A DNA stretch of 64,000 bases. It comes from Litchfieldia stipae. GTDB lineage: Bacteria > Bacillota > Bacilli > Bacillales > Bacillaceae_L. The position numbers and the translations under genes are program-made. Where the stretch lies: positions 1 through 64,000 of the forward strand of contig NZ_JACYHA010000010.1 in assembly GCF_014837155.1 (NCBI RefSeq), read 5' to 3'. Shown one piece after another: positions 16,904-26,247 of the stretch (position 1 is the stretch's first letter; every line of letters begins with the position of its first letter). The notes beneath the pieces are model-generated. The model did no database searches and was not told where the DNA came from. It worked only from the letters and a program-made list of their open reading frames with translations.

Positions 16904-18781
16904 TTATCGATAAACCTGCCAAACAATCATCCAAGCTATTAATAGAATCATAGTAATTACTGACATGATATAGCCTGTTTTCTGCCACTTAGTTAAGAGG
17001 GCTTTTTTCATTCGCACAAGGAGTAGTACCAATGAAACCACTGCACTTGCCGTCAATACATAATTCAAGCCAAAATGAAGATACAGCTCAGAGTAAGCTC
17101 GGTTTGAATTGGTTAACATTCGAATCGCTAACACCACAATATTGATGATGATCCCTGTTCCAGAGAGAGTTAATAGGACATTCCATTTTGATAGCTTAGT
17201 AGATTTCTTCTTTCTATTTACAATCGCACGTACCAACAGAACGAACGGTGCAATTAGAAAATAGAGCAAACACACGATAAAAATCACTAACGTCGCTGTC
17301 AACCATGCCTGACTCTTATCCATTGGAAGATAATCTGCATAGGTGGTAGAAATCTGTTTAACCACTCCATCGTTCACATGAAAATACATGATCTGATTTG
17401 GAATAAATGCAGGGTTCCCATCTGTTAATTGATAGACATATGGACTTGTTTGACGATAATTCGCTTTGTACCCTGAAGCATTGATTTCAATTTCCTGATC
17501 GTTAACAGCCGATATGTCTAGAGGAATGAAATAATAGTAATAGAGATTAATAAACCCATCCATCATGCGACGCGAGGATAAATAAGTTCCCTCCACTTCA
17601 CTTGTACTAGGGAGATTTTCTTCAACCGTAAATTCTTTTTCACCCACTAATTCACTCACCAAACCAAACAGAAGGTTCCCCTCTCCAGCCTGATTTGTTA
17701 ACACAACCACCCCGAAATTCTCCTCAGGGACAATATGAAAATTAGTCGAAAAGGCAACAGTGTTCCCTGAATGTGTCAGACCGCGATACTTCCCAGCATA
17801 TTCCCAAAAACCGTGTGCAATACCAGGGACATCCTCATTCACTGAATAACTGGTCGACAGCATCTCATGCAAGGTTTGATCCTGTTCAAATAATGGAGTG
17901 TGCTGCCCCTCTCCTGGCATCAACGCCATCGCAAACCGCGCCAAATCTTCCGCTGTCCCGTTCATCCCACCACTCGGATACATCGGAATATAGAACGGAA
18001 CTGATTCATCAAATGTTGACCAATCTAGCATCGTATAACCTTTCGTCTTGTTCTCAATGATATCTGGATCATCCTCGATTAGTAAATTTGTCGTTGATTG
18101 GTTCATATCTATCTTTGAAAAAATATGCTCCTCCACATACTCATGAAACGGCTCCCCTGTTAACTGCTCCACAATATATGCAGCCAATGAGGTCGAGTAA
18201 TTCGAATACGCAACAACTTCTCCAGGTCTGTACACCTGATTCGGCTCTGTTAATTTTAACGTTTCCTCCAATGTTGTCATCTCAGGAGAAGGCATCAGCA
18301 AATCAAAGATCCGGTCCTCAAACCCTGCCGTATGATGCATTAATTCAAGCATGGTAATGGGTTCATCATAGTTCAATTTCGTTAAAATTCCGTCTGGTAA
18401 ATAAACACTGATATCCTCGTTCAAATCGATTAACCCCTGCTCAACCAGCTGCATAACAGACGTCCAAACGAAGAGCTTTGTCACCGACCCCCATTCCATC
18501 ACTGACGTGTCCGGCTCAACCACCACTTCACTCGCGATATCTCCATACCCATATCCTTTTGAAAAAATGATTTCTTGATCCTTAACAATCACAATACTCG
18601 CACCAGCAACCGAATGGCCGATATGTTCTTTGACATACTCATCAACAAACTCCTCTAAATCCTCCACCTGAATCCCTGAAGGAGTTGTCATCTCAGTTGC
18701 TGAAAAAGCTCTTGGAGTAAATAAAAAAGATAGACTTATAAAAATAAGAAGCATTAACCCTACATTTGTTTGTTTTATCAT
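16904..18781 (-). CDS. Secreted serine hydrolase (beta-lactamase/PBP-like) with C-terminal membrane domain
   Basis: 625 residues: a signal peptide (cleavage after about AFSA, residue 28), a penicillin-binding catalytic domain with SVTK (Ser99, Lys102), YSN (YSNYS near 194) and HSG (LTHSGNT), then about four C-terminal membrane helices (from about residue 495). The catalytic domain is therefore outside, anchored by the tail. This organisation occurs in FmtA/PbpX-like hydrolases of Bacillaceae that act on D-Ala esters or peptides of the wall, or inactivate beta-lactams; the precise substrate is unknown. The ATG follows AGGAG. Divergent from the Ca2+ ATPase. Confidence 0.85.
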   Translation of the reverse strand: MIKQTNVGLMLLIFISLSFLFTPRAFSATEMTTPSGIQVEDLEEFVDEYVKEHIGHSVAGASIVIVKDQEIIFSKGYGYGDIASEVVVEPDTSVMEWGSVTKLFVWTSVMQLVEQGLIDLNEDISVYLPDGILTKLNYDEPITMLELMHHTAGFEDRIFDLLMPSPEMTTLEETLKLTEPNQVYRPGEVVAYSNYSTSLAAYIVEQLTGEPFHEYVEEHIFSKIDMNQSTTNLLIEDDPDIIENKTKGYTMLDWSTFDESVPFYIPMYPSGGMNGTAEDLARFAMALMPGEGQHTPLFEQDQTLHEMLSTSYSVNEDVPGIAHGFWEYAGKYRGLTHSGNTVAFSTNFHIVPEENFGVVVLTNQAGEGNLLFGLVSELVGEKEFTVEENLPSTSEVEGTYLSSRRMMDGFINLYYYYFIPLDISAVNDQEIEINASGYKANYRQTSPYVYQLTDGNPAFIPNQIMYFHVNDGVVKQISTTYADYLPMDKSQAWLTATLVIFIVCLLYFLIAPFVLLVRAIVNRKKKSTKLSKWNVLLTLSGTGIIINIVVLAIRMLTNSNRAYSELYLHFGLNYVLTASAVVSLVLLLVRMKKALLTKWQKTGYIMSVITMILLIAWMIVWQVYR

Positions 18782-19038
18782 TAGTTTCTCCTAACTATTC
18801 CTTGTTTTCGAAGAATACGGATCTATGTATAAGTCTTGGTTGAATGTTCAAAAGAGTACATTAATTATATCAAACTTCTGAGGGAAAAATATCCAATCTT
18901 AAGATTCAATCGTGACTTTACAAAATTTTCACATTTTAAAAATCAACTTTCTTTCTCCCTTTGCCATTTCGTTAGTTAAAATAGGTATTAAATGGAATAG
19001 ACTACAAATTATAAGTAGGTGGAAAGGAGCAAGATGAT

Positions 19039-21666
19039 ATGCAATTTTATCGTGAAAGCAAGGAAGCCGTTCTTTCGCATTTGCAAACAGATGAACATGG
19101 ACTTTCACAACAGGAAGTACATAAGCGTTTGGAACGTGATGGCTATAACGAAATAAAAGGGAAAGAAAAAGTACCAACGTGGAAGTTATTTATCGAAACA
19201 TTTAAGGACTCGATGGTGATTGTGCTATTAATTGCTGCCGGGGTTCAGTTAGTACTTGGAGAAGTTGTAGAAGCGTTGATTATTTTCCTTGTGCTCATCA
19301 TTAATTCCATCATTAGTGTGGTCCAAACGAAAAAAGCGGAAGGTTCACTTGAGGCATTACAGAATATGTCTGCTCCAAATGCGAAAGTGATACGAAACGG
19401 CGAACGACAAACAATTGCAGCCAGAGAGCTTGTCGTCGGTGATATTGTCCTGCTCGAAGCAGGTGATTATGTCCCTTCAGACGGTCGTGTTCTAGAAAGT
19501 GGATCATTAAAAGTCAATGAAGGAATGCTTACTGGTGAATCTGAAGCTGTGGAAAAAGATGTGGAAGCAATTGATCAAGAAGCAGCCTTAGGTGATCGAC
19601 GTAACATGGTGTTTAGCAGCTCATTGGTTGTCTATGGTCGATGTTCCTTCGTTGTTACAGGTACAGGGGAACAAACGGAAATTGGGAAAATCGCCGGCTT
19701 GATTGCCACAGCCGAAGAGAAACAGACCCCATTACAGCGAAAGCTAGATGCATTCAGTAAGAAGCTTGGTGTCGGAATCCTCATTCTCTGTATCCTTATT
19801 TTTGCAGTAGAAGTGGGTCGGATCTGGTTCGGTGACAATACCGAGGATATGACAACGGCCATTTTACATTCATTAATGTTTGCCGTAGCTGTCGCTGTCG
19901 CCGCTATTCCAGAAGCATTGTCATCGATCGTAACAATTGTTTTATCAGTTGGAACGAACAAAATGGCAAAGCAGCATGCCATTATTCGGAAGCTACCAGC
20001 TGTAGAAACATTAGGCTCTACCAGTGTTATTTGTACCGACAAAACGGGTACCTTAACACAGAATAAAATGACCGTAACAAATTATTTCATCGCAGGAGAT
20101 GGAAAAAAAGCTGAACTTCCAGCATCTCATGAACATTGGAGCAACGCAGAGGAAATGCTTTTTAACATCATGGTGCTCTGTAATGATTCCTACATCAACA
20201 ATGAAGGAAAAGAAGTGGGTGACCCAACAGAAGTAGCGCTCATTAACTACGTTAATCGCTATGAAGAAATAAGAAATAGCTACAAACGAGAAGCAGAATT
20301 ACCTTTTGACTCAGACCGTAAATTAATGTCGACGGTGTATACCATGAATGGCACTAGAATGATTTTAACTAAGGGTGGACCTGATGTGATGTTCAACCGT
20401 GTGAGTCATGTATTATTCAATGGGAAAGAAGAGCCACTAACAGATGAATTACTACAGCTTTTTAAAAAGACGAATGAAGACTATTCCAATCAAGCGCTTC
20501 GAGTTCTCGCTTATGGATTCAAACCATTGCCAGCTGATAAACACACCATTGGTCACGAAGATGAAAATAACTTAATATTAGTAGGTTTAACTGCCATGAT
20601 GGATCCACCTCGTGAAGCAGTCTATGGATCAATTGAGCAAGCGAAGCAGGCAGGTATTCGTACAGTCATGATTACAGGTGATCACAAAACAACTGCTCAA
20701 GCAATCGGGAAAGAAATTGGACTTATGGGTGAGAATGATATTGCCCTGACAGGCCAAGAGCTAGATGCATTATCTGAACAAGAATTAGATGAGAAATTAG
20801 AACAGATATCCGTCTATGCCCGTGTGTCACCTGAGAATAAAATTCGCATTGTCCGTGCTTGGCAGAAGAAGAATAGAATTACCGCAATGACTGGTGACGG
20901 TGTAAATGATGCGCCTGCGCTTAAACAGGCAGATATCGGCATCGCCATGGGAAGTGGGACAGATGTTGCCAAAGACGCATCATCAATGATTTTAACAGAC
21001 GATAATTTTGTATCAATTGTTAACGCCGTTAGTGTTGGGCGTACGGTATTTGACAATATTAAAAAGGCAATTGGCTATTTATTCGCTGGTAATTTAGGTG
21101 CGATTATTGCAATTTTATTTGCCGTAATCATGGGCTGGGCTAGTCCATTTACTGCACTTCAGTTGTTATTTATCAACTTAGTGAATGATTCCTTGCCAGC
21201 TATTGCATTGGGAATGGAAAAATCAGAACCTGGTGTCATGAAGAAGAAACCACGTAATATTGATGAAGGAATTTTTGCAGGTGGCACACTGCGAGCTGTT
21301 ATCACAAGAGGAACACTGATTGGGATTGCGGTCATCATCGCTCATTACATCGGATTACAGCATTCAAATGAATTAGGTGTCGCGATGGCATTCTCAACAT
21401 TAATCATCTCACGTACTTTACAAACATTTGCCGCACGCTCTACGACACAAACCGCTATTGGCGCTGGATTCTTCAGTAACAAATACGTCATCGGTGCCGT
21501 CGCATTAGGCTTTGTTCTGTACGGATTTACCCTATTACCATTTACGCGTGATATCTTTGCGATTACAGCAACATTTGGCTTCGAGGAATTTCTAATAGCA
21601 CTTGGTCTCTCCCTTGGAGCACTTATCTTGATGGAAATTCTGAAAATCCTTGTACGACCTAAATAA
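19039..21666 (+). CDS. Calcium-type P2 ATPase
   Basis: 875 residues with the full P2-type set: N-terminal cation-ATPase domain (residues 1-70), TGES (near 166), PEALSS in helix 4 (the ion site, PEGL in most relatives), DKTGT (phosphorylated Asp334), GDPTEVAL, and TGDGVNDAPALKQADIGIAMG in the hinge. About ten membrane helices. It matches the Ca2+-transporting group (YloB, PacL) and probably exports Ca2+ or Mn2+. The ATG follows GGAAAGGAG. It is a single gene with its own terminator. The PEAL in place of PEGL is the only notable substitution. Confidence 0.9.
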   Translation: MQFYRESKEAVLSHLQTDEHGLSQQEVHKRLERDGYNEIKGKEKVPTWKLFIETFKDSMVIVLLIAAGVQLVLGEVVEALIIFLVLIINSIISVVQTKKAEGSLEALQNMSAPNAKVIRNGERQTIAARELVVGDIVLLEAGDYVPSDGRVLESGSLKVNEGMLTGESEAVEKDVEAIDQEAALGDRRNMVFSSSLVVYGRCSFVVTGTGEQTEIGKIAGLIATAEEKQTPLQRKLDAFSKKLGVGILILCILIFAVEVGRIWFGDNTEDMTTAILHSLMFAVAVAVAAIPEALSSIVTIVLSVGTNKMAKQHAIIRKLPAVETLGSTSVICTDKTGTLTQNKMTVTNYFIAGDGKKAELPASHEHWSNAEEMLFNIMVLCNDSYINNEGKEVGDPTEVALINYVNRYEEIRNSYKREAELPFDSDRKLMSTVYTMNGTRMILTKGGPDVMFNRVSHVLFNGKEEPLTDELLQLFKKTNEDYSNQALRVLAYGFKPLPADKHTIGHEDENNLILVGLTAMMDPPREAVYGSIEQAKQAGIRTVMITGDHKTTAQAIGKEIGLMGENDIALTGQELDALSEQELDEKLEQISVYARVSPENKIRIVRAWQKKNRITAMTGDGVNDAPALKQADIGIAMGSGTDVAKDASSMILTDDNFVSIVNAVSVGRTVFDNIKKAIGYLFAGNLGAIIAILFAVIMGWASPFTALQLLFINLVNDSLPAIALGMEKSEPGVMKKKPRNIDEGIFAGGTLRAVITRGTLIGIAVIIAHYIGLQHSNELGVAMAFSTLIISRTLQTFAARSTTQTAIGAGFFSNKYVIGAVALGFVLYGFTLLPFTRDIFAITATFGFEEFLIALGLSLGALILMEILKILVRPK

Positions 21667-21697
21667 GGTTAGGCATTGAATCACTGAGGTCCATTAT

Positions 21698-21749
21698 AAA
21701 AAAACTCCTATGTGATTTGTTTGAGAACAAATTGGCATAGGAGTTTTTT
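21698..21749 (+). terminator. Rho-independent terminator
   Basis: AAAAACTCCTATG pairs with CATAGGAGTTTTT around a 23-base loop that itself contains short complementary parts (TTTGTT/AACAAA). It directly follows the Ca2+ ATPase. Confidence 0.85.
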
Positions 21750-21828
21750 ATTGCTTTAAAAGGTTATTAAGTAGCCATTTTGGAACAATCCTATAGGCTG
21801 ATTTCATATAATTTGTTACGTTAACCCC

Positions 21829-21944
21829 GCAGCCAGAATACACTCCGCGTCCTGTGGGTGACCGGTGAGCCTCCTCGTCGCGTTGCTCCTGTGGGGTCTC
21901 ACTTTGGCCACTGGTCCCACGGAGTCTACGTGTATTCTGGCTGC
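21829..21944. repeat. Hairpin repeat element, long form
   Basis: A 116-bp intergenic element bounded by a perfect 15-bp inverted repeat (GCAGCCAGAATACAC at 21829-21843, complement at 21930-21944). Its GC-rich interior can fold further (TCCTGTGGG with CCCACGGA). It is the long version of the element at 8211-8283. It ends six bases before the stop of the ABC ATPase gene. This family of intergenic hairpins is common in Bacillaceae genomes, as far as I recall. Confidence 0.85.
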
Positions 21945-21950
21945 TAGATT

Positions 21951-22823
21951 CTATATTTTACCACGAGTAATGATAAACTCAATCACTTCCTCAATCGATA
22001 ACCGATTCCGATGACTAATTGAAATTCCCGCATCCTCCAACTCTCGCTCCATCACCGACACATCATCCGTCACGATTTGGAAAGGTGCCTCTTCCACCTT
22101 CATCACATGTGGATGATTCTTCAATGCTTCTGGAAGATCAGAAATCCAGAGCCTTGCCCACTTATTATAGATTTCATCTTTTTCAAAGGTAGTAATAATC
22201 TTTCCCTGATCCAAGATGGCAATATAATCACATAATTGCTTCACTTCATCATTATTATGAGTGGCAAGAATGAGGCTTTTATCCCCTGCCTCCATATACT
22301 GCATCAGATCCTCTTTCATTTTCCGCTGTGAAATAATGTCCACACCTGCAGAAGGCTCATCTAATAACAGGATCTTCGCATCATGGCAGATGGAGAAAAT
22401 AAACTCTACTTTTTTCTTCGTCCCTTTTGAGCACTTCTCGAACTTTTTTTCCTCATCAATACTGTATCTCTCAACCAATAGCTTACAGTACTGATGGTCC
22501 CAAGAAGGATACCAATACGAGATCAAGGATGATAGCTCTTTAATCGTGTAATTCCCAAATGGTTCAAGCAATTCACCTGCATAACCAATTTCCCGTTTAA
22601 TATCGGTTTCCTTTTCAGTCATCGAATCTCCAAAATACTGAATCGACCCGCTATCAGCTTGAAGGAGATTCATCAGCATTCTGAAAAAAGTAGATTTCCC
22701 GGAGCCATTGGTCCCCACCACAGCAAGGGCGGTTCCTTCCTCCACCTGCAAATCAATGGGACCTAGTGAAAACTTCTGATAATGCTTTGTTACCCCTTTT
22801 ATCTCAATCATTGAGGTATTCAT
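21951..22823 (-). CDS. ABC transporter ATP-binding protein (YtrB/BcrA-like)
   Basis: 290 residues with Walker A GTNGSGKST (near 38), a Q-loop region, an atypical signature (FEKCSKGTKKKVEF in place of LSGGQ), Walker B ILLLDEPSAGVD and the H-loop ATHN. A C-terminal extension of about 80 residues is typical of YtrB-type ATPases. The start is the ATG at 22823, six bases after GGGGGG. It is the last gene of a four-gene operon; the permease is two genes upstream. Such systems are often induced by wall-active antibiotics. The substrate is unknown. Confidence 0.85.
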   Translation of the reverse strand: MNTSMIEIKGVTKHYQKFSLGPIDLQVEEGTALAVVGTNGSGKSTFFRMLMNLLQADSGSIQYFGDSMTEKETDIKREIGYAGELLEPFGNYTIKELSSLISYWYPSWDHQYCKLLVERYSIDEEKKFEKCSKGTKKKVEFIFSICHDAKILLLDEPSAGVDIISQRKMKEDLMQYMEAGDKSLILATHNNDEVKQLCDYIAILDQGKIITTFEKDEIYNKWARLWISDLPEALKNHPHVMKVEEAPFQIVTDDVSVMERELEDAGISISHRNRLSIEEVIEFIITRGKI

Positions 22824-22836
22824 GATCATCCCCCCA

Positions 22837-23229
22837 TTATTGACTATCAAACTTCCGGTTTAACACATCCGTGAAAATTGTCGACAAATCATCCTTCGTG
22901 CAGCCGACCTGTCGTCCTTGTTCTATCGCCTTTTCAAACGCATCATACACAACCTTCTGCTTCGTTTCTTCCTTTTGTAGCTCCTCAAGCGCTCGAACAA
23001 ATGTCCCTTTTCCTTGAACAGTCTTGATATAGCCACTATTCTCTAGATTTTGATAGGCTCTTCTTGAAGTAATGACGCTGCACTCTAACTCACTAGCCAA
23101 CACACGAATGGATGGGAGCGGTGTGCCAGGTGCAAGATGTCCACCTACGATTAGCGCTTTTAGTTGCATTTCTATTTGATGATAAATCGGTTCTCTACTT
23201 TCCTCTGAGACACGAATCGGCAGCTTCAT
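22837..23229 (-). CDS. GntR family regulator, YtrA subfamily
   Basis: 130 residues, exactly the usual YtrA length. N-terminal winged helix (PIYHQIEMQLKALIVGGHLAPGTPLPSIRV, with ITSRRAYQNLENSGYI as recognition and wing) and a short alpha-helical C-terminus for dimerisation with no ligand domain. The start is the ATG at 23229 after GGAGGGG. The large palindrome at 24502-24541, upstream of the first gene of the operon, fits a YtrA-type operator (AGTGT-n-ACACT), so the operon is probably autoregulated. Confidence 0.88.
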   Translation of the reverse strand: MKLPIRVSEESREPIYHQIEMQLKALIVGGHLAPGTPLPSIRVLASELECSVITSRRAYQNLENSGYIKTVQGKGTFVRALEELQKEETKQKVVYDAFEKAIEQGRQVGCTKDDLSTIFTDVLNRKFDSQ

Positions 23230-23246
23230 CGCTTCCCCTCCCTCCA

Positions 23247-23987
23247 TTACAAGTAATCTCGTCTCGCTAATCTCCGGGCCAGCAATTTGTTCCAAACCAC
23301 TGAACTACCAACACCGACCAAGAGGGGGATGACAGCTACTAACCAACCATGACTTTTAATAAGAAGTAATACCCATTCAGCAACCCCTTGATCCATAAAT
23401 CGATAGAACAAAAAGATCGTCAAGAAATAGATTACGATAAAAAACCAAGGAACAATATGCAGTACTTTCCCATTTGTCCCGTATTCAATCACAGGATTTA
23501 TGCCACCTAAAGTTAGGGCATACCCAAACCAAAACAACACAAACATCCAATACTCAGCCAGCGTCACATTCCCAAAGAATCCATCCGATAAGGCAAACGA
23601 CATCGCCACATAAAAGGCCAACGAAATGACGACCAACGTGATCATCATAAATACCATCCGACTTAACGCAAGAATCGGAACTGGAATCGGTAATGTACGA
23701 AGGAAGGCCATTCGTTTGCTAAATGGATCCTCCTTGATCGTTTGAAAGCTTAAATATGGCATAGACATGAAGACCGCTCCAAACGCTGGTGATGTTGCGA
23801 TAAAAATAACGTCCAACAACATATAATTATAAAACGGCGATTCTGCCCCAAATAAATGTTGAACCATTTGCTCAAGAAGATTCGACGTGATCAATCCCAA
23901 AAAGATGGTCACGACGAACGTAATCGCCAACGCTCTCCATTGTGCTTTTACTTCCTTTTTCACTAACCAAGCTACCTGTTGATACAA
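23247..23987 (-). CDS. ABC-type permease, six TM
   Basis: 246 residues with about six membrane helices, starting at a TTG (23987) after AGGAGGAAGTG. It has no ATP-binding domain, and its position between the regulator and a small exporter gene, 14-17 bases from each neighbour, suggests it is the membrane partner of the ATPase two genes downstream. The helices are separated by short loops and the first is preceded by a lysine-rich stretch (VKKEVKAQWR), as in ABC-2-type permeases. The substrate is unknown. Confidence 0.7.
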   Translation of the reverse strand: MYQQVAWLVKKEVKAQWRALAITFVVTIFLGLITSNLLEQMVQHLFGAESPFYNYMLLDVIFIATSPAFGAVFMSMPYLSFQTIKEDPFSKRMAFLRTLPIPVPILALSRMVFMMITLVVISLAFYVAMSFALSDGFFGNVTLAEYWMFVLFWFGYALTLGGINPVIEYGTNGKVLHIVPWFFIVIYFLTIFLFYRFMDQGVAEWVLLLIKSHGWLVAVIPLLVGVGSSVVWNKLLARRLARRDYL

Positions 23988-24001
23988 GTCACTTCCTCCT
24001 C

Positions 24002-24484
24002 TTAGTTAAAAAGATTTGGTCGATCTGCATAACCTAAGAAATCCACACCGAAATGAACTAACACAGCAAAGACGATACACCAAATCACAATACTTGCCGT
24101 CATCCAAACAGCAACCTTCTGCTTCGTTCCACCTAATGTCAAGCTCACAAATGCCGTAATATGACTTCCAACCACTAACGGTCCAATCAGAGCTAACCCA
24201 GGCAACCCATACTTATTCCAAAGATTCTGTGCACGAACCATACGCTTTCCAGGTTCCTTCTCTTCCCCACCTTTTCGCTTCCTTCTCCACGCCTTAATTT
24301 TCTCCACGAAAACAATCAATAATAGTACAGTCGCAACATTACCAGCAATCGCAATAAGAATTGCAGCAATCGGAGACAACCCCGCAATCATCGCTAACGC
24401 AACAACCCCATACCCCTCAAAAAATGGCACCGCCGCTAAAATAAATACTAATACATAAGCCCACAAATATTCTAATACATTCAT
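24002..24484 (-). CDS. Small multidrug export family protein (COG2426)
   Basis: 160 residues with about five hydrophobic segments and the family pattern PFFEGYGVVALAMIAGLSP at the first loop, then NLWNKYGLPGLALIGPLVVGSHIT, typical of COG2426 (Sm_multidrug_ex). The family name is historical; transport has not been shown for most members. It is the first gene of the operon and directly follows the palindromic operator, so it is probably under GntR control. Confidence 0.8.
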   Translation of the reverse strand: MNVLEYLWAYVLVFILAAVPFFEGYGVVALAMIAGLSPIAAILIAIAGNVATVLLLIVFVEKIKAWRRKRKGGEEKEPGKRMVRAQNLWNKYGLPGLALIGPLVVGSHITAFVSLTLGGTKQKVAVWMTASIVIWCIVFAVLVHFGVDFLGYADRPNLFN

Positions 24485-24501
24485 CCTAAATGACCCCCTA
24501 T

Positions 24502-24541
24502 AGTGTTATGGTGTTTATATCTATATGAACACTATAACACT
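24502..24541. promoter_or_regulatory. 40-bp palindromic operator of the GntR (YtrA-type) operon
   Basis: Symmetric arms AGTGTTATnGTGTT (from 24502) and AACACnATAACACT (to 24541), both pairs centred at 24521.5. It lies 18 bases upstream of the first start codon of the operon. The AGTGT/ACACT arms match the YtrA-type operator pattern. Confidence 0.85.
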
Positions 24542-24637
24542 GTGTGTATTTTGTTGTAAAGGGGGGGAATGTAAATTTTGAGGGGTTAATTGTAAATTAT
24601 TTTTTCCGTTAAAGTGGGAATGGAGCTGGGCTCGGGG

Positions 24638-24830
24638 GAAATAAGCGAAGGGTTTTCCGTTATATCAAAAATAGAGCTCTTTTCGGGCTAAATAAGGGAA
24701 GGTTTTCCGGCTATACAATGCAAAATCGCCTATTTTCACGTTTTTTGAGCCGATAGGCGGAAATTCTTCCTCTATTTAAGCTAATTTGGATCATATTTTC
24801 TAAATAAGCGGAATTCCTTCTGCTATTTAT
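24638..24830. repeat. Palindrome cluster A (four imperfect palindromes)
   Basis: Four copies of a roughly 26-bp imperfect palindrome of the form AAATAAGCGGAA...TTCCGCTATTT, spaced about 50 bp apart (near 24640, 24694, 24753 and 24802). The same four-copy arrangement, diverged by perhaps a fifth, recurs in the same orientation at 25872-26065. The last palindrome overlaps the stop codon of the nuclease gene at 24830. The remaining sequence between the operator and this cluster holds nothing recognisable. Confidence 0.8.
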
Positions 24831-25492
24831 CAGATTGGACGCTTAACCTGATCTCCCAACCGATAAGAGCGGACTCTCTTAATCCCAGATGCGGGAATCA
24901 GCATCTTTTTATCGACTAGTTGAGTCAGTACATTTCTTACCGTCTTGTCACTTAGCTTCAAATACTTCTCCACTTCCTTAGGGAATATAGCTTCTCCTTT
25001 TCGAACCACTAGTCTAATTACTTCCTTTTCAACAATGGACAAAGAGGTCAGATCCAGTTCATCACCCAGCCATTGGCCAATCACTTGCTGAACAATCTGT
25101 TGGCATCGACGAGGCTTCTCACTCACTTGGTCATAAGAAAAGCGAACCACGGTCCATCCGTCAATCACCAACTGATTTTGACGTTCAAGGTTGTCTGAAA
25201 ATTGCCATCTGCTTATGTTCTTTAGGTGTGGGCCATACCCGTCGACCTCAATGCATATCCGGATGCCGGGACGAATATAAGCAAAATCTAAATACCTTTT
25301 GCCATCCTTGAAATCATCGACTTCATATTCTGGATGAAGGTACTTGAAGTGGAAAAATAATGGCCACCACACTTGCTTCAAAAACAACATTTCAGCCTGA
25401 TTGTGACCTTCTTGTAAGCGCCGCAACCGTTCACCTGTTCTTACCTGAAAGTGAACATTCAAAAAGTTCTGATATTCTTCTTCAAATCCCAT
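24830..25492 (-). CDS. DUF559-type nuclease fused to a winged helix
   Basis: 221 residues starting at the ATG at 25492 after AGGAGGAGG. Residues about 60-120 match the PD-(D/E)xK layout of DUF559/Vsr-like proteins: a first Asp in RYLDFAY (Asp69), ExD in IEVDGYGPH (Glu82, Asp84), then DNLERQNQLVIDGWTVVRFSYDQV. The C-terminal 80 residues form a wHTH (VIRLVVRKGEAIFPKEVEKYLKLSDKTVRNVLTQLVDKKML). The protein could therefore nick or cut DNA at a site bound by its own winged helix. It sits alone between two direct clusters of palindromes, which suggests a functional link. Nuclease activity is an inference. Confidence 0.8.
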   Translation of the reverse strand: MGFEEEYQNFLNVHFQVRTGERLRRLQEGHNQAEMLFLKQVWWPLFFHFKYLHPEYEVDDFKDGKRYLDFAYIRPGIRICIEVDGYGPHLKNISRWQFSDNLERQNQLVIDGWTVVRFSYDQVSEKPRRCQQIVQQVIGQWLGDELDLTSLSIVEKEVIRLVVRKGEAIFPKEVEKYLKLSDKTVRNVLTQLVDKKMLIPASGIKRVRSYRLGDQVKRPI

Positions 25493-25871
25493 AGGATTCC
25501 TCCTCCTATCCAATGGTCATATCCTTAAATTCCTCTACTATCAAATTTCGATACCACTATTTACTTATTTGAACTTCGGGCAGTTTTTTTAATGATGATG
25601 TTAATGCGAGTGAAAAAAGAAGTTTAATGTGGCTTAAATTGTAGAAAGTAAAAAGCGGAATAGCAAAGATAGAGGAAAATTTGAGGATAGAACTATTTTT
25701 AGTTTAATAAAATTCTTATATTTGTCAATCCGTTTTCTTTATCTTCTGACAAAGTCATTCTTTCAATTCTATCCGGATGTTCTCCCCCCCTCCAACCTTA
25801 CAAAAAGATGTCTAACCCCAGTGCTGTTATATTAACTCATCTTGATCTTGCATACCGTTACTGGTGAATGT

Positions 25872-26065
25872 AAAATAAGGGAAGGTTTTTCCGTTATATC
25901 CAAAATGGAGCTCTTTTCAGGCTAAATAAGGGAAGAATTTTCCGCTATCCGAAGCAAAAGCCCCTATTTTCCCGGTTTTTGAGCAGATAAGCGAAAATTC
26001 TTCCGCTATTCAAGCAATTTTTCACCACATTTTCTAAATAAGCGAAATTCTTCCTGCTATTTTCA
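25872..26065. repeat. Palindrome cluster B (four imperfect palindromes)
   Basis: Second cluster with the same four palindromes as cluster A, in the same order and orientation. Segments such as GGAGCTCTTTTC, CTAAATAAGGGAAG, and TTTTCTAAATAAGCG are common to both. The bases between the nuclease start and this cluster (25493-25871) hold no gene I can see; they are AT-rich with one further half palindrome near 25650. Confidence 0.8.
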
Positions 26066-26211
26066 GACCATCTATACCATCCGCTCAACCGGAGGATCTC
26101 CCCACTGAATTCTACCTGCTAATATTCCAAATTGGACGATTGCTTCCCCTAGCGAATCCTCAATGCAGTAACTTCCTTTAAGGAAATTTCAAAGTACTCC
26201 CCATCCCAACA

Positions 26212-26246
26212 AAAACGGCCCAACCAAAAGGCTGCACCGTTTTTTT
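26212..26246 (-). terminator. Rho-independent terminator, likely bidirectional
   Basis: AACGG and CCGTT with inner CC/GG pairs enclose an A-rich loop, with T-runs on both strands. It directly follows the stop codon of the FN3-domain fragment at 26248. Confidence 0.7.
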
Positions 26247-26247
26247 T

